Positions 7,651 to 16,212 are shown, counted from the stretch's first letter. The stretch: 33,031 bases of DNA from Verrucomicrobiota bacterium (GCA_003218535.1 QHNV01000079.1:1-33031), one strand, 5' to 3'. Numbers and translations are program-made. Notes: generated by a model from the sequence alone, not told the origin.

Positions 7651-8907
7651 ATGCCCTTTACGACGCGCGAAATTGAATCGCCCGATGCGGTGACGCGATT
7701 AACTGCCGCCGACGCGCAATTGCGCGAGGGGGACCACGACATTGGCGAGAAAATGGTGCTCAACATGGGGCCGTCGCATCCAGCCACACATGGCGTTTTA
7801 CGGTTGGTGCTCGAACTCGATGGCGAGATCATTACCAAGGCCACGCCAGACATCGGTTTTTTGCATCGCGGCGATGAGAAAATCGCCGAGAATATGCAAT
7901 ACAACCAATTTGTGCCGTACACCGACCGGCTCGATTATCTCGCGCCGCTTTCAAACAACGTGGCGTACGCGCTAGCGGCGGAAAAATTGATGGGCTGGGA
8001 CGTTCCACCGCGTGGAAAAGCGATTCGCACCATTTGCTGTGAAACGTCCCGTATCTCATCGCATCTGCTCGGTCTCGGAGCGATGGCACTCGATCTCGGC
8101 GCGATGACGGTTTTTCTGTACACATTCACTGAGCGCGAAAAATTGTATGACCTTTTCGAACTGCTAACCGGCGCGCGCTTCACCACCTCGTACACGCGCG
8201 TGGGCGGGCAAATCCGCGACTTGCCCGATCGCTTCATTCCGCAACTGAGAAAATTCCTCGACGATTTCGAGCCAAGCTTGAACGAGTGCGACAAGTTGCT
8301 GACCCGAAACAAAATCTTTGTTGATCGAACAAAGGACATTGGCGTCATCTCGAAAGAGCGGGCGATTGCTTACGCCATTTCCGGTCCGAATTTGCGCGGG
8401 AGCGGTATCGAACATGATTTGCGGCGCAAACATCCGTATCTTGATTATGAGAATTACGATTTCGATGTGGTGGTCGGCAGTGCGGGCGATTGTTATGATC
8501 GTTATTTGGTGCGGATCGAGGAGATGCGCCAAAGCGTGCGAATCTTGCGCCAAGTAATCGATAAACTCCCCAGTGGAGCCATCAATGTCGCGGACTGGAA
8601 AAATATGACCCCACCGAAATCGCACGTGATGACGAAGATGGAAGAGCTCATTCATCACTTCATTGTGGTAACAGAAGGACTCGACGCGCCACCGGGCGAG
8701 ATTTATTTCGCGGCAGAAAATCCAAAGGGTGAGCTTGGCTTTTACATCAACAGCAGAGGCGGCGGCGTGCCATATCGGCTAAAGATTCGCGCGCCGTCCT
8801 TTGTCAACCTAAGCATTCTGCCGGAGCTTCTCCCGGGCTCCATGGTAAGCGACGTACCGGCCGTGTTGGGCAGTCTGGACTTCGTCATGGGAGAATGCGA
8901 CAGATGA
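7651..8907 (+). CDS. nuoD: NADH-quinone oxidoreductase subunit D
   Basis: NuoD is the 49-kDa-type peripheral subunit of complex I that helps form the quinone-reduction cavity at the junction with the membrane arm. The 418-residue protein shows the family signature LNMGPSHPATHGVLRL, GFLHRGDEKIAE, YTDRLDYL, the SRISSHLL block, and near the C-terminus GEIYFAAENPKGELGFY and the terminal DFVMGECDR. It has a 32-residue N-terminal extension before the first conserved block. It is not fused to NuoC. It is the first gene of the cluster here; nuoA, nuoB and nuoC are not upstream, where fabD is divergently transcribed. The stop overlaps the next start as ATGA. Confidence 0.96.
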   Translation: MPFTTREIESPDAVTRLTAADAQLREGDHDIGEKMVLNMGPSHPATHGVLRLVLELDGEIITKATPDIGFLHRGDEKIAENMQYNQFVPYTDRLDYLAPLSNNVAYALAAEKLMGWDVPPRGKAIRTICCETSRISSHLLGLGAMALDLGAMTVFLYTFTEREKLYDLFELLTGARFTTSYTRVGGQIRDLPDRFIPQLRKFLDDFEPSLNECDKLLTRNKIFVDRTKDIGVISKERAIAYAISGPNLRGSGIEHDLRRKHPYLDYENYDFDVVVGSAGDCYDRYLVRIEEMRQSVRILRQVIDKLPSGAINVADWKNMTPPKSHVMTKMEELIHHFIVVTEGLDAPPGEIYFAAENPKGELGFYINSRGGGVPYRLKIRAPSFVNLSILPELLPGSMVSDVPAVLGSLDFVMGECDR

Positions 8908-9194
8908 TTATGCCGATGTTCAAGCGGATCTCTCGCCTCTTGCTCATATTCTCGCTCGTGTTCGGCGTGGGCTGTTCAGGCAAACGCATCACCAAAGCAA
9001 ACGTCGATCAAGTGACGGAAGGAATGTCGAAAAAACAGGTGGAATCAATTCTGGGCCCGCCGACTTCGCTTACGAACGAGGATTTGGTGATCATGAAAAA
9101 AACGACCTACGTTTACCGACAGGGAAAGGACAGGGTCACGGTCGTTTTCAAGGACGATAAAGTGCAGTCGAAAGACAGCACATTATCTGATTAA
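8904..9194 (+). CDS. Small lipoprotein, SmpA/OmlA/BamE-like, inside the nuo cluster
   Basis: A protein of about 96 residues with a basic N-terminus, a hydrophobic helix and a cysteine at residue 24 in FGVGCSG, consistent with a relaxed lipobox and lipid anchoring. The mature part has the SmpA/OmlA (BamE-type) pattern: ITKANVDQVTEGMSKKQVESILGPPTS, then a beta-rich YVYRQGKDRVTVVFKDDKV ending. This fold occurs in BamE and in many small envelope proteins of unknown role. I chose ATG 8904, which overlaps the nuoD stop as ATGA with GGGAG about 10 bases upstream; ATG 8895, 8910 and 8916 are alternatives. Being translationally coupled between nuoD and nuoE, it should be co-expressed with complex I, but it is not a known subunit. 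Confidence 0.72.
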   Translation: MIMPMFKRISRLLLIFSLVFGVGCSGKRITKANVDQVTEGMSKKQVESILGPPTSLTNEDLVIMKKTTYVYRQGKDRVTVVFKDDKVQSKDSTLSD

Positions 9195-9207
9195 TCGGGC
9201 GCTTTCG

Positions 9208-11193
9208 GTGGACTCGATAAGCATACGTGTCCCGCTTGAGCTGGAGCGGAAAATGGATGAAGCCATTCGGCGATATCCGCAGGACCACCGAAGGAGCGCG
9301 GCCATGCCGCTGTTGCATCTCTGGCAGGAACACTTCGGGTTCATCAGCGACGAGGCCGTGCTTTCGATCGCGGAAAAGCTTGGCTTGCAACCGATCAACA
9401 TCCTCGAGCTGGTCACGTTTTACCCAATGTTTCGCCAGAAGTCGCCGGGCAAAACGCATATTCGCATCTGTCGGACACTCAGTTGCGCAATGGCTGGCAG
9501 TTTCGAGCTGATGAAAAATTTATGCGCGACCCTTGGGATTCAACGTCCACCTGATGGTGAGGGAACTCATAATCCCATTTCGGTCAGCTCCGACGGAAAT
9601 TGCAGCGTCGAGTTCGTGGAATGCCTGGCCAGCTGCCATACCGCGCCAGTGTGCATGGTGGGCGAACAGTTGTACGAAAACGTGGATGTAAATTCGGTTG
9701 CCAATCTACTGCGAAATCAAACATCAAACATCAAACATCAAACATCTCCGCACCCTCTCGAACACCGCTTAATTTACAAAAACTTCGGGCGCTCAGATTG
9801 GACGACTGATATCGATTGTTACCTGCGCGATGGCGGTTACGAACAATTGAAGCAAGCGCTGAGGATATCGCGCAGCGAAATTGTCGATAAGGTCAAAAAC
9901 TCGGGCCTGCGCGGCCGCGGTGGAGCCGGATTTTCCTGCGGCTTGAAATGGAGCTTCATCAAGCCGGACGAAAAGCGGCCGGTCTATCTGATCTGCAACG
10001 CTGATGAATCTGAGCCAGGTACATTTAAGGATCGCTACATCATCCATGAGGACCCACACCAACTGCTCGAAGGAATTTTGATCTCGTGTTACGCGCTCAA
10101 TGCGCGCACCGCGTATATTTATGTCCGCGGCGAATTCCCGGAAGGCGCGAAGATTCTCGAGCGCGCTATCGAAGAAGCACGTGCGCACAATTTTCTTGGG
10201 AAAAATATTCTCGGCTCCGGATTTGATGTCGAGGTTTACATTCATCGCGGTGCGGGCGCCTACATTTGCGGCGAAGAAACGGGCTTGATTGAATCGCTGG
10301 AGGGCAAGCGCGGCTACCCGCGGATCAAACCGCCTTACTTCCCGGCGGTGCTCGGTCTCTACATGTGCCCGACCATCGTCAACAACGTCGAGACACTCTG
10401 CCACATCAAACACATTATCGCCATGGGCGGTGCGGAGTATGCTCGTCTCGGCCGGCCTAACAACACCGGGACGCGCATCGTCTGTGTAAGCGGTGACGTC
10501 CAGCGACCGGGCTATTTCGAAATTGAAGTCGGCGCAGTGACGATGGGCCAGTTGATTTACGAAATGGCTGGCGGACTGCGAGCGGGCCGAAAATTAAAAG
10601 CAGTCATTCCGGGCGGGAGTTCTGCCAAGGTTTTGCGTGCAGATGACCGATTCAAGCTTAAGCAGAGACAGCCCAATGGATCGACCATCGAACGAGAAAT
10701 ATCGATTGACGAGATCCCGATGGATTTCGATTCGCTGACTGCCGCAGGCTCCATGGCTGGTTCCGGCGGCGTGATCGTGCTGGACGATTCTCGCGATATG
10801 GTCTGGGTGTTGAACAACATCAACGAGTTTTATGCACACGAAAGTTGCGGCCAGTGCACACCCTGTCGGGAAGGCTCGCTCTGGATGAAGAAAATCACCG
10901 ATCGCATGTTGCGCGGCGGAGGTGTAGTGGAGGATCCGGACACACTCAAGACTATTGGCGACAATATCGCCGGGCGGACAATTTGCGCGTTTGGGGAAGC
11001 ATGCGCGTGGCCGACCCAGAGTTTTATCCAGAAATTTCCTGAAGAATTCGCGTCGCGTGCGCAGAAGCCCGTTCCCCCGCCGCTTCCACCTGAATATACG
11101 CCAGAGGAATTAGTCGAGGAAGAATCGATTCCCACTCTTCCCATGGCACACGACCCCGGCTGGGAAAAAGCCGGCGCCAAAGGAACGATCTGA
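9208..11193 (+). CDS. nuoEF: Fused NADH-quinone oxidoreductase subunits E and F
   Basis: This single 661-residue frame contains complete NuoE and NuoF, which oxidise NADH and pass electrons through FMN and iron-sulfur clusters. NuoE (residues 1 to about 168) has the 2Fe-2S ligands C88, C93, C139 and C143. NuoF (about 183-661) has GLRGRGGAGF near 234-242 for NADH/FMN binding, ADESEPGTFKDR near 265-276, and 4Fe-4S ligands C547, C550, C553 and C593. The linker (residues 171-180, QTSNIKHQTS) is encoded by four AAACATC heptamers. No ATG, GTG or TTG lies in frame between the repeat and the conserved start of NuoF, so NuoF seems to have no start of its own. The start is GTG 9208, 13 bases after the lipoprotein stop. 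Confidence 0.92.
   Translation: MDSISIRVPLELERKMDEAIRRYPQDHRRSAAMPLLHLWQEHFGFISDEAVLSIAEKLGLQPINILELVTFYPMFRQKSPGKTHIRICRTLSCAMAGSFELMKNLCATLGIQRPPDGEGTHNPISVSSDGNCSVEFVECLASCHTAPVCMVGEQLYENVDVNSVANLLRNQTSNIKHQTSPHPLEHRLIYKNFGRSDWTTDIDCYLRDGGYEQLKQALRISRSEIVDKVKNSGLRGRGGAGFSCGLKWSFIKPDEKRPVYLICNADESEPGTFKDRYIIHEDPHQLLEGILISCYALNARTAYIYVRGEFPEGAKILERAIEEARAHNFLGKNILGSGFDVEVYIHRGAGAYICGEETGLIESLEGKRGYPRIKPPYFPAVLGLYMCPTIVNNVETLCHIKHIIAMGGAEYARLGRPNNTGTRIVCVSGDVQRPGYFEIEVGAVTMGQLIYEMAGGLRAGRKLKAVIPGGSSAKVLRADDRFKLKQRQPNGSTIEREISIDEIPMDFDSLTAAGSMAGSGGVIVLDDSRDMVWVLNNINEFYAHESCGQCTPCREGSLWMKKITDRMLRGGGVVEDPDTLKTIGDNIAGRTICAFGEACAWPTQSFIQKFPEEFASRAQKPVPPPLPPEYTPEELVEEESIPTLPMAHDPGWEKAGAKGTI
9719..9746. 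repeat. (AAACATC)x4 heptamer repeat at the NuoE/NuoF junction
   Basis: Four perfect tandem copies of AAACATC run from 9719 to 9746, preceded by a degenerate GAAATC. The array is read as codons in the linker of the NuoE-NuoF fusion. Seven is not a multiple of three, so gain or loss of one or two units would break the fusion frame. Confidence 0.92.
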
Positions 11194-11195
11194 CT

Positions 11196-11651
11196 ATGTC
11201 TGAGGAAAGCAGGAATGCAGGAAAAGAGTTGAGGGATTCAGAAATTACAGACGCGATTATTTCCGCGGCGTTTGCAGTGCATCGCGAACGCGGTCCGGGT
11301 TTTTTAGAATCGATCTACGAGCAGGCTTTGGCGGTCGAGTTCGCTCTCCGTGGAATTGCGTTTGTTCGACAGAAACTGATACCGCTTTTTTATCGCGATC
11401 ATCAGATTGGCGAACATCGGCTGGATTTCCTTGTAGACGAGAAGATCGTGGTCGAGCTCAAGGCGATTGACGCGTTCGAAAATGTCCATTTTGCAATTGT
11501 TCGCAGCTATCTGAAGGCTAGTGGGCTGGCGGACGCGCTTATTCTGAATTTCTCGAGCATGCCATTGACAATTAAGCGAGGTCCCTCGAGAACGCGGATT
11601 TCAACCACCCGATTTGCACCTCTAAAATTCCTGGGTTCCTGCTTTCCTTAG
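11196..11651 (+). CDS. GxxExxY family protein (PD-(D/E)XK nuclease-like)
   Basis: A 151-residue protein with the family signature G35-x-x-E38-x-x-Y41 in GPGFLESIYEQAL. The PD-(D/E)XK-like core has D77 in RLDFLVDEKIVVELK, with E87 and K89. GxxExxY proteins are widespread in environmental bacteria and have no established function; the nuclease-like fold is the usual prediction. The gene sits between nuoF (gap 2 bases) and nuoG (gap 2 bases), so it is co-transcribed with complex I although no link to respiration is known. The C-terminal 20 residues (after about 130) look unlike the rest and may be poorly conserved. The start is ATG 11196. Confidence 0.85.
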   Translation: MSEESRNAGKELRDSEITDAIISAAFAVHRERGPGFLESIYEQALAVEFALRGIAFVRQKLIPLFYRDHQIGEHRLDFLVDEKIVVELKAIDAFENVHFAIVRSYLKASGLADALILNFSSMPLTIKRGPSRTRISTTRFAPLKFLGSCFP

Positions 11652-11653
11652 AC

Positions 11654-13420
11654 ATGGCTGATCCGACTACGCAAATATTCAACGTGCAGATTGATGGTGT
11701 CTGGCATCAGTTTCCCAAGGGGACGCGTGTGATTGAGGCGTGTGAAAAGGTCGGCAGCTATGTGCCGCGATACTGTTACCACAAGAAGCTCAGTTCTCCT
11801 GGCAATTGCCGGATGTGTTTGATCGAAATGGGATTCCCCAGGCTAGGCCCGGATCGCAAGCCCGAGCTCGGTACCGACGGTAAACCGATCACCAATTGGA
11901 TGCCGCGTCCGCAAATTTCCTGTGCGCAGGATGTATCCGAAGGCATGGCCGTTCGCACCAATTCGCCGCTGGTAAAGGAATGTCAGCGCGGCGTAATGGA
12001 ATTTCTCCTTATCAATCATCCACTCGATTGCCCAATCTGCGATCAGGCCGGCGAATGCCGTTTACAGGAGTTCAGTGTCGATTTCGGCACGAGCAAATCG
12101 CGCTTTCTTGAGAACAAAGTCAAGAAACCGAAGAATGTTCAACTGGGCCCGCGAGTTACCCTTGACGATGAGCGGTGCATTCTCTGCTCGCGTTGTATTC
12201 GTTTTTGCCAAGAAGTCGCACACGACGACGTGCTCGGTTTCGTCGATCGCGGGAGTTACACCGTGCTGACCGCTCATCCGGGCAAGCGGCTGGAAAACAA
12301 TTACTCTCTGAACACCGTCGATATATGCCCGGTCGGCGCGCTTACTTCCACCGATTTTCGTTTCAAGATGCGCGTCTGGTTCCTGAAGGAAACGAAAAGT
12401 ATCTGCACGAGTTGCGCTACCGGTTGCAACACTGTCATCGGCAGTCGCGAGGACGTGATCTACAGGCAAACGCCCCGCGAAAACGATCACGTCAATTCCT
12501 GCTGGATGTGCGACTACGGGCGGCTGAATCTCAAATTTCTTGAAGCCGAAGATCGTCTGCTCGAGCCGCAGATTCGCTCCGAGGGAAAATTGGTGCCCGC
12601 GAACTGGCCAACTGCCATCGCGCAGGCAGCGCTTCAATTGAAGCAGTTTGCCGGATCTGAAATCGCCATCGTTGCCTCGGGCCGGATGACCAACGAAGAA
12701 CTTTGGTTAACGTCTCAGTTAGCGAAGTCGTTAGGCACACAGTGGATCGACATCGTCCCACGCCGCGGCCCCGGCGACGACATTCTGCTAAGCGAGGATC
12801 GCAATCCAAACACGAACGGCGCGCGTTTGATTCTTGGATCGACATCCGAACCGGGCGCAAAACTTATGGCGATCGCTGAAGCTGTGAAATCCGGACAAAT
12901 CAAAGCGCTGGTGATTTTGAAGGAAAACACGATGCATTTGGGCATACCCGCTGAACAGCTCGCGCAGCTCCCCGCGTTTATCGCGATGAATATTTTGTCA
13001 AATGAGGCGATCGAAAAAGCGACCGTCGCTCTGCCCGCTTGCGGTTTTGCGGAAAAACGCGGCTCAATGATCAGCGGCAAAGGTCGCTTGCAACGATTGA
13101 ATCGCGCCGTGCGCCCGCCTGGAAATGCACGCGATGATTGGGAGATCTTGCGTGATTTGCTGAGAGAAATTGGCGGAGGCGATTCGCTTCCATCAATCGA
13201 CGATATTTTTCGCCGGATCAGCGAGACAATCCCGCAATTCGCCGGGTTAAGCCTGAGCAAAATCGGCGATCTCGGTGTGCACATTTTGCAAATTGATGAA
13301 TTACCGCCGATGCATCCCAGCGACGAAGAAGCAATCGAGCAAGCGATCGCGCTCCAAGCCGCACGCCGCGCCGTCCGGCAGCAGCTCCATGACGCTGCTA
13401 AAGCTGTTGAAACGCACTAG
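11654..13420 (+). CDS. nuoG: NADH-quinone oxidoreductase subunit G (short form, N7 ligands present)
   Basis: NuoG carries several iron-sulfur clusters of the electron wire in the peripheral arm. Visible ligands are: 2Fe-2S at C41, C52, C55 and C90; the His-Cys cluster N5 at H122, C126, C129 and C135; N4 at C175, C178, C181 and C225; and the extra cluster N7 at C251-x2-C254-x3-C258-x27-C286. N7 spacing matches the pattern known from E. coli, whereas many NuoG proteins lack it. After about residue 300 a molybdopterin-oxidoreductase-like domain follows. It is short: the whole protein is 588 residues, against more than 750 in well-studied long forms. The gap to the GxxExxY gene is 2 bases and to nuoH 15. 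Confidence 0.95.
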   Translation: MADPTTQIFNVQIDGVWHQFPKGTRVIEACEKVGSYVPRYCYHKKLSSPGNCRMCLIEMGFPRLGPDRKPELGTDGKPITNWMPRPQISCAQDVSEGMAVRTNSPLVKECQRGVMEFLLINHPLDCPICDQAGECRLQEFSVDFGTSKSRFLENKVKKPKNVQLGPRVTLDDERCILCSRCIRFCQEVAHDDVLGFVDRGSYTVLTAHPGKRLENNYSLNTVDICPVGALTSTDFRFKMRVWFLKETKSICTSCATGCNTVIGSREDVIYRQTPRENDHVNSCWMCDYGRLNLKFLEAEDRLLEPQIRSEGKLVPANWPTAIAQAALQLKQFAGSEIAIVASGRMTNEELWLTSQLAKSLGTQWIDIVPRRGPGDDILLSEDRNPNTNGARLILGSTSEPGAKLMAIAEAVKSGQIKALVILKENTMHLGIPAEQLAQLPAFIAMNILSNEAIEKATVALPACGFAEKRGSMISGKGRLQRLNRAVRPPGNARDDWEILRDLLREIGGGDSLPSIDDIFRRISETIPQFAGLSLSKIGDLGVHILQIDELPPMHPSDEEAIEQAIALQAARRAVRQQLHDAAKAVETH

Positions 13421-13435
13421 AATCACAAAGTCGCG

Positions 13436-14500
13436 ATGGATTCTTTTTTCATCATCACCTCGCTGCTGAAAATCGTCGGCGTCCTCTTTGTGGTGATTCT
13501 GCCGATGGTTTCCTACGCGGTTTACGCCGAGCGACGGGTGAGCGCGTTCATTCAAGACCGGCTGGGGCCGAATCGCGTTGGGCCAGCGGGTCTGTTGCAA
13601 CCTATCGCGGACATGTTCAAGCTTTTGCTAAAGGAAGATTTCACCCCGCGAAACGTAAACACGCTTTATTACTGGCTGGCGCCGTGCCTCGCGGTAATGC
13701 CGGCCATTATTACCATCGCCGTAGTCCCATTTGGCAGCACGCTGTTCGGCATCCCGATGGTAATCGCCGACGTGAACATTGGAATTCTGTATGTGTTTGC
13801 TATCGCCTCACTGGGCGTTTACGGAATCGTTATTGGCGGATGGGCATCGAATTCCAAATATCCGTTCCTCGGCGGAATTCGTTCCAGCGCGCAAATGCTT
13901 TCGTACGAGCTTTCGCTCGGACTCGCCGTAATTCCTATTTTTCTGGTCGTCGGGAATCTGCGGTTGACGAGCGTTGTGCGTTACCAGATCGAGCACGGCT
14001 GGTTCATCGCGCCTTTTATCGGCGATTGGACGAATCCATCGAAATGGTTGCTCGCCATTCCGATGATCGTTTCCTTCCTCATATTCGTGATCGCAATCTT
14101 TGCCGAAACAAACCGCCTGCCGTTCGATCTGCCGGAAGCGGAACAGGAGCTGGCTGGCGGTTACAACACCGAATACAGCTCCATGAAGTTCGCTCTCTAT
14201 TTTCTCGGTGAATATGCAGCGATGATCACCGGCTCGGCTGTGATCGTCACATTACTTTTTGGCGGCTGGCATTTTCCCGGGATTCCCGACGGCTCCCATG
14301 GATGGATCTTCGGCGTGATCAACATCGCAGTCTTCTTTGCAAAAGTCGCCATCATGATTTTCCTATTCATGTGGGTACGCTGGACATTGCCGCGCTTCCG
14401 TTACGATCAATTGATGCGACTTGGCTGGCTGTTCTTCTTTGAAATCGCGCTGGTGAACATTTTCGTCGTCGCCTGGATCCTCGCTTATTATCCAGCTTGA
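13436..14500 (+). CDS. nuoH: NADH-quinone oxidoreductase subunit H
   Basis: NuoH is the membrane subunit that joins the peripheral and membrane arms and helps form the quinone channel. The 354-residue protein is almost entirely hydrophobic helices. It shows YAERRVSAFIQDRLGPNRVGP, QPIADMFKLLLKEDF, a GGIRSSAQMLSYELSLGL block, and the characteristic acidic loop FAETNRLPFDLPEAEQELAGG followed by YSSMKFALYFLGEY. The acidic residues of that loop are all present. It is the last gene of the first nuo block; nuoI does not follow and is found 5.2 kb further on. Confidence 0.96.
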   Translation: MDSFFIITSLLKIVGVLFVVILPMVSYAVYAERRVSAFIQDRLGPNRVGPAGLLQPIADMFKLLLKEDFTPRNVNTLYYWLAPCLAVMPAIITIAVVPFGSTLFGIPMVIADVNIGILYVFAIASLGVYGIVIGGWASNSKYPFLGGIRSSAQMLSYELSLGLAVIPIFLVVGNLRLTSVVRYQIEHGWFIAPFIGDWTNPSKWLLAIPMIVSFLIFVIAIFAETNRLPFDLPEAEQELAGGYNTEYSSMKFALYFLGEYAAMITGSAVIVTLLFGGWHFPGIPDGSHGWIFGVINIAVFFAKVAIMIFLFMWVRWTLPRFRYDQLMRLGWLFFFEIALVNIFVVAWILAYYPA

Positions 14501-14516
14501 TAATGCGAGTGGGACG

Positions 14517-14532
14517 GAGTTGAGGACAACTC
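14517..14532. terminator. Possible small bidirectional hairpin after nuoH
   Basis: GAGTTG (14517-14522) pairs with CAACTC (14527-14532) around an AGGA loop, exactly between the converging nuoH and aldo/keto reductase stops. The stem has six pairs and no clear T run on either strand, so termination activity is only a suggestion from position. Confidence 0.3.
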
Positions 14533-15528
14533 TTAGCTCGCCAAAGCGTCAATCGCCTTCCATTCTTCCGGCGTTAATATGAGCTTTGCGGCAGCGATAT
14601 TTTCTTCCAAGTGGGGTACCGAGGATGTGCCAGGAATTGGCAACATCACGGGTGATCGCTCCAAAAGCCACGCGATAGCGACTTGGACCGCGCTCACGCC
14701 GTGATCTTTGGCCGCTTTTTCCAATGGATTCTCGGGTTTCAAACCCCTACCTCCACCTATGGGGAACCACGGCAAAAACCCAAGCTTCTCCTTCTCACAA
14801 TAGGCCAGAGTCTTTTCGGTTTTGCGGTCCTCGATGTTGTATCGGTTCTGGACGCTGACGACGGGAACAATTTTGCGCGCCCGTTCGATTTCATCGACGC
14901 TGACGTTCGATAATCCTACGTGACGAATCTTGCCTGCGTCCTGCATTTCTTTGAGCGCCCCGACCGAAGCCTCCAATGGCACTTTGCGATCCACAGTGTG
15001 CAACTGATACAAATCAATGCGGTCCAGTCGCAATCGCTTGAGACTACCTTCAAGGGCTTGTTTCAGGTGTTCAGGTCGGCAATTCGGCACCCAGTCGCGC
15101 GGCCCCGGCCGGGTCAGACCACCTTTTGTCGCAATAACCAATCCTTTGGGATAAGGATGAAGCGCTTCCGCTATAAGCAGTTCGCTTGTGTCCGGGCCGT
15201 ATGCGTCAGCCGTGTCGATCAAGTTGACGCCCAGATCGACTGCGCGTCTGAGAACTTTGAGGGCATTCTGCCGGTCAGGCGGCCACCCCCAAATCCCTTC
15301 ACCGGTAATGCGCATTGCCCCAAAGCCGAGTCGATTGACTGTGAGATCGCCGCCTAGCGCAAAAGTAGGATTTGAAGCCATTTTCGATGCCGTTGTTGAG
15401 TCAGCTCCGAAGATTACATCGGATTTCCCCACCAAAAGCGCCGCTCCGCTCGCGACGGCTGTGCCAAGAAACTGTCGGCGAGTTACACCCAGCGCTTGCT
15501 CGGGTTTCAGAGATTCATCACCCGCCAT
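14533..15528 (-). CDS. Aldo/keto reductase with Tat signal
   Basis: A 331-residue NAD(P)H-dependent reductase of the aldo/keto reductase superfamily. The catalytic tetrad is present: D105 and Y110 in NLIDTADAYG, K135 in ATKGG, H177 in LYQLHTVD. The N-terminus carries VTRRQFLGTA (residues 15-24), a twin-arginine signal followed by a hydrophobic stretch, so export of the folded cofactor-containing enzyme is predicted. I chose ATG 15526-15528; a TTG at 15549 would add seven residues. Substrate is unknown. It lies on the strand opposite to the nuo genes, at the start of the interruption of the complex I cluster. Confidence 0.85.
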   Translation of the reverse strand: MAGDESLKPEQALGVTRRQFLGTAVASGAALLVGKSDVIFGADSTTASKMASNPTFALGGDLTVNRLGFGAMRITGEGIWGWPPDRQNALKVLRRAVDLGVNLIDTADAYGPDTSELLIAEALHPYPKGLVIATKGGLTRPGPRDWVPNCRPEHLKQALEGSLKRLRLDRIDLYQLHTVDRKVPLEASVGALKEMQDAGKIRHVGLSNVSVDEIERARKIVPVVSVQNRYNIEDRKTEKTLAYCEKEKLGFLPWFPIGGGRGLKPENPLEKAAKDHGVSAVQVAIAWLLERSPVMLPIPGTSSVPHLEENIAAAKLILTPEEWKAIDALAS

Positions 15529-15621
15529 ACGAGAATTATCTTTATGCAAACGGCCTCAAACGCAAGAGCGCTCTCCCGGGGCGCTGCCTTTCGGAGCAGA
15601 AATCGAGGGAGTCAATTCGCT

Positions 15622-16212
15622 TTACCGGCGCTCACGCATCAGAACAGCAAATGCCTCGGCCAGATTTTTCCCGAAAATTACAATCCCGCCTTCATGTCCC
15701 GCCATGATAAGAATCTTTCTGTCTCGCAGATCGGTAAACTTGAAGAGCCGCGTAATTTCGTGCGCCATCTCCGGAGTGCCGTACTCGGCCGACTTCGCGG
15801 TCGTTGGGGCCTGATTTAGAAGGACTGCCCACAGCTTTGAATCGTGACAATGAATGATCGCACCGACCTTTGCATCGGATTCGTAAATCGCAGCGTGCGT
15901 CAGCGACTCGGATGAAGGAATCGCGAATCCTTCGTACTGAAGCCAGTTCCTTTCAAAATCGCAAGCCACTACCCTTGCGCAATCTGCCAGCGCCAGTTCG
16001 GGTATTCCGCCCGTCGCCGAACCAGTGATGTAAAAATTGTTGGTCGCTCCGTCCCTCACGCTCAGGTTGCCGAATCCAGTGCCGTTCAGCTCAAGGCCAA
16101 TGAGTTGAAGGTGCAGGAGTTTCCGCCTGCATGTATTCAATTCGGCCAACTCGTCGAATGCGGTGATGTCGCGAGACGCTCGCTCGTACATGAACTTTAC
16201 GTATTTGCTCAC
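15622..16212 (-). CDS. Class II aldolase/adducin family protein, likely methylthioribulose-phosphate aldolase or dehydratase
   Basis: A 196-residue class II aldolase-fold protein. It shows GFGNLSVRDG (47-55), YITGSATGG (61-69), PSSESLTH with E102, zinc histidines H121 and H123 in IIHCHDSKLW, and a third histidine H173 in AGHEGG. The GTG start at 16210-16212 overlaps the mtnA stop by four bases, so the two are translationally coupled. Next to MtnA it should act on 5-methylthioribulose-1-phosphate. It could be an MtnB-type dehydratase of the classic methionine salvage pathway, or an aldolase yielding DHAP and methylthioacetaldehyde as in the DHAP shunt. The PSSE motif resembles aldolases more than MtnB (which tends to have PSAE), but this is weak evidence. 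Confidence 0.8.
   Translation of the reverse strand: MSKYVKFMYERASRDITAFDELAELNTCRRKLLHLQLIGLELNGTGFGNLSVRDGATNNFYITGSATGGIPELALADCARVVACDFERNWLQYEGFAIPSSESLTHAAIYESDAKVGAIIHCHDSKLWAVLLNQAPTTAKSAEYGTPEMAHEITRLFKFTDLRDRKILIMAGHEGGIVIFGKNLAEAFAVLMRERR

Noticed and set aside
9719-9746. CRISPR-like or phage repeat
   Set aside because: The unit is 7 bases with no spacers between units, so it is a simple tandem repeat.
9793-10413. 206-codon - strand open frame
   Set aside because: It is antisense to the NuoF part of the fusion, with no recognisable domain.
12062-12637. 191-codon - strand open frame
   Set aside because: It is antisense to the cysteine-rich part of nuoG, with no domain signature.
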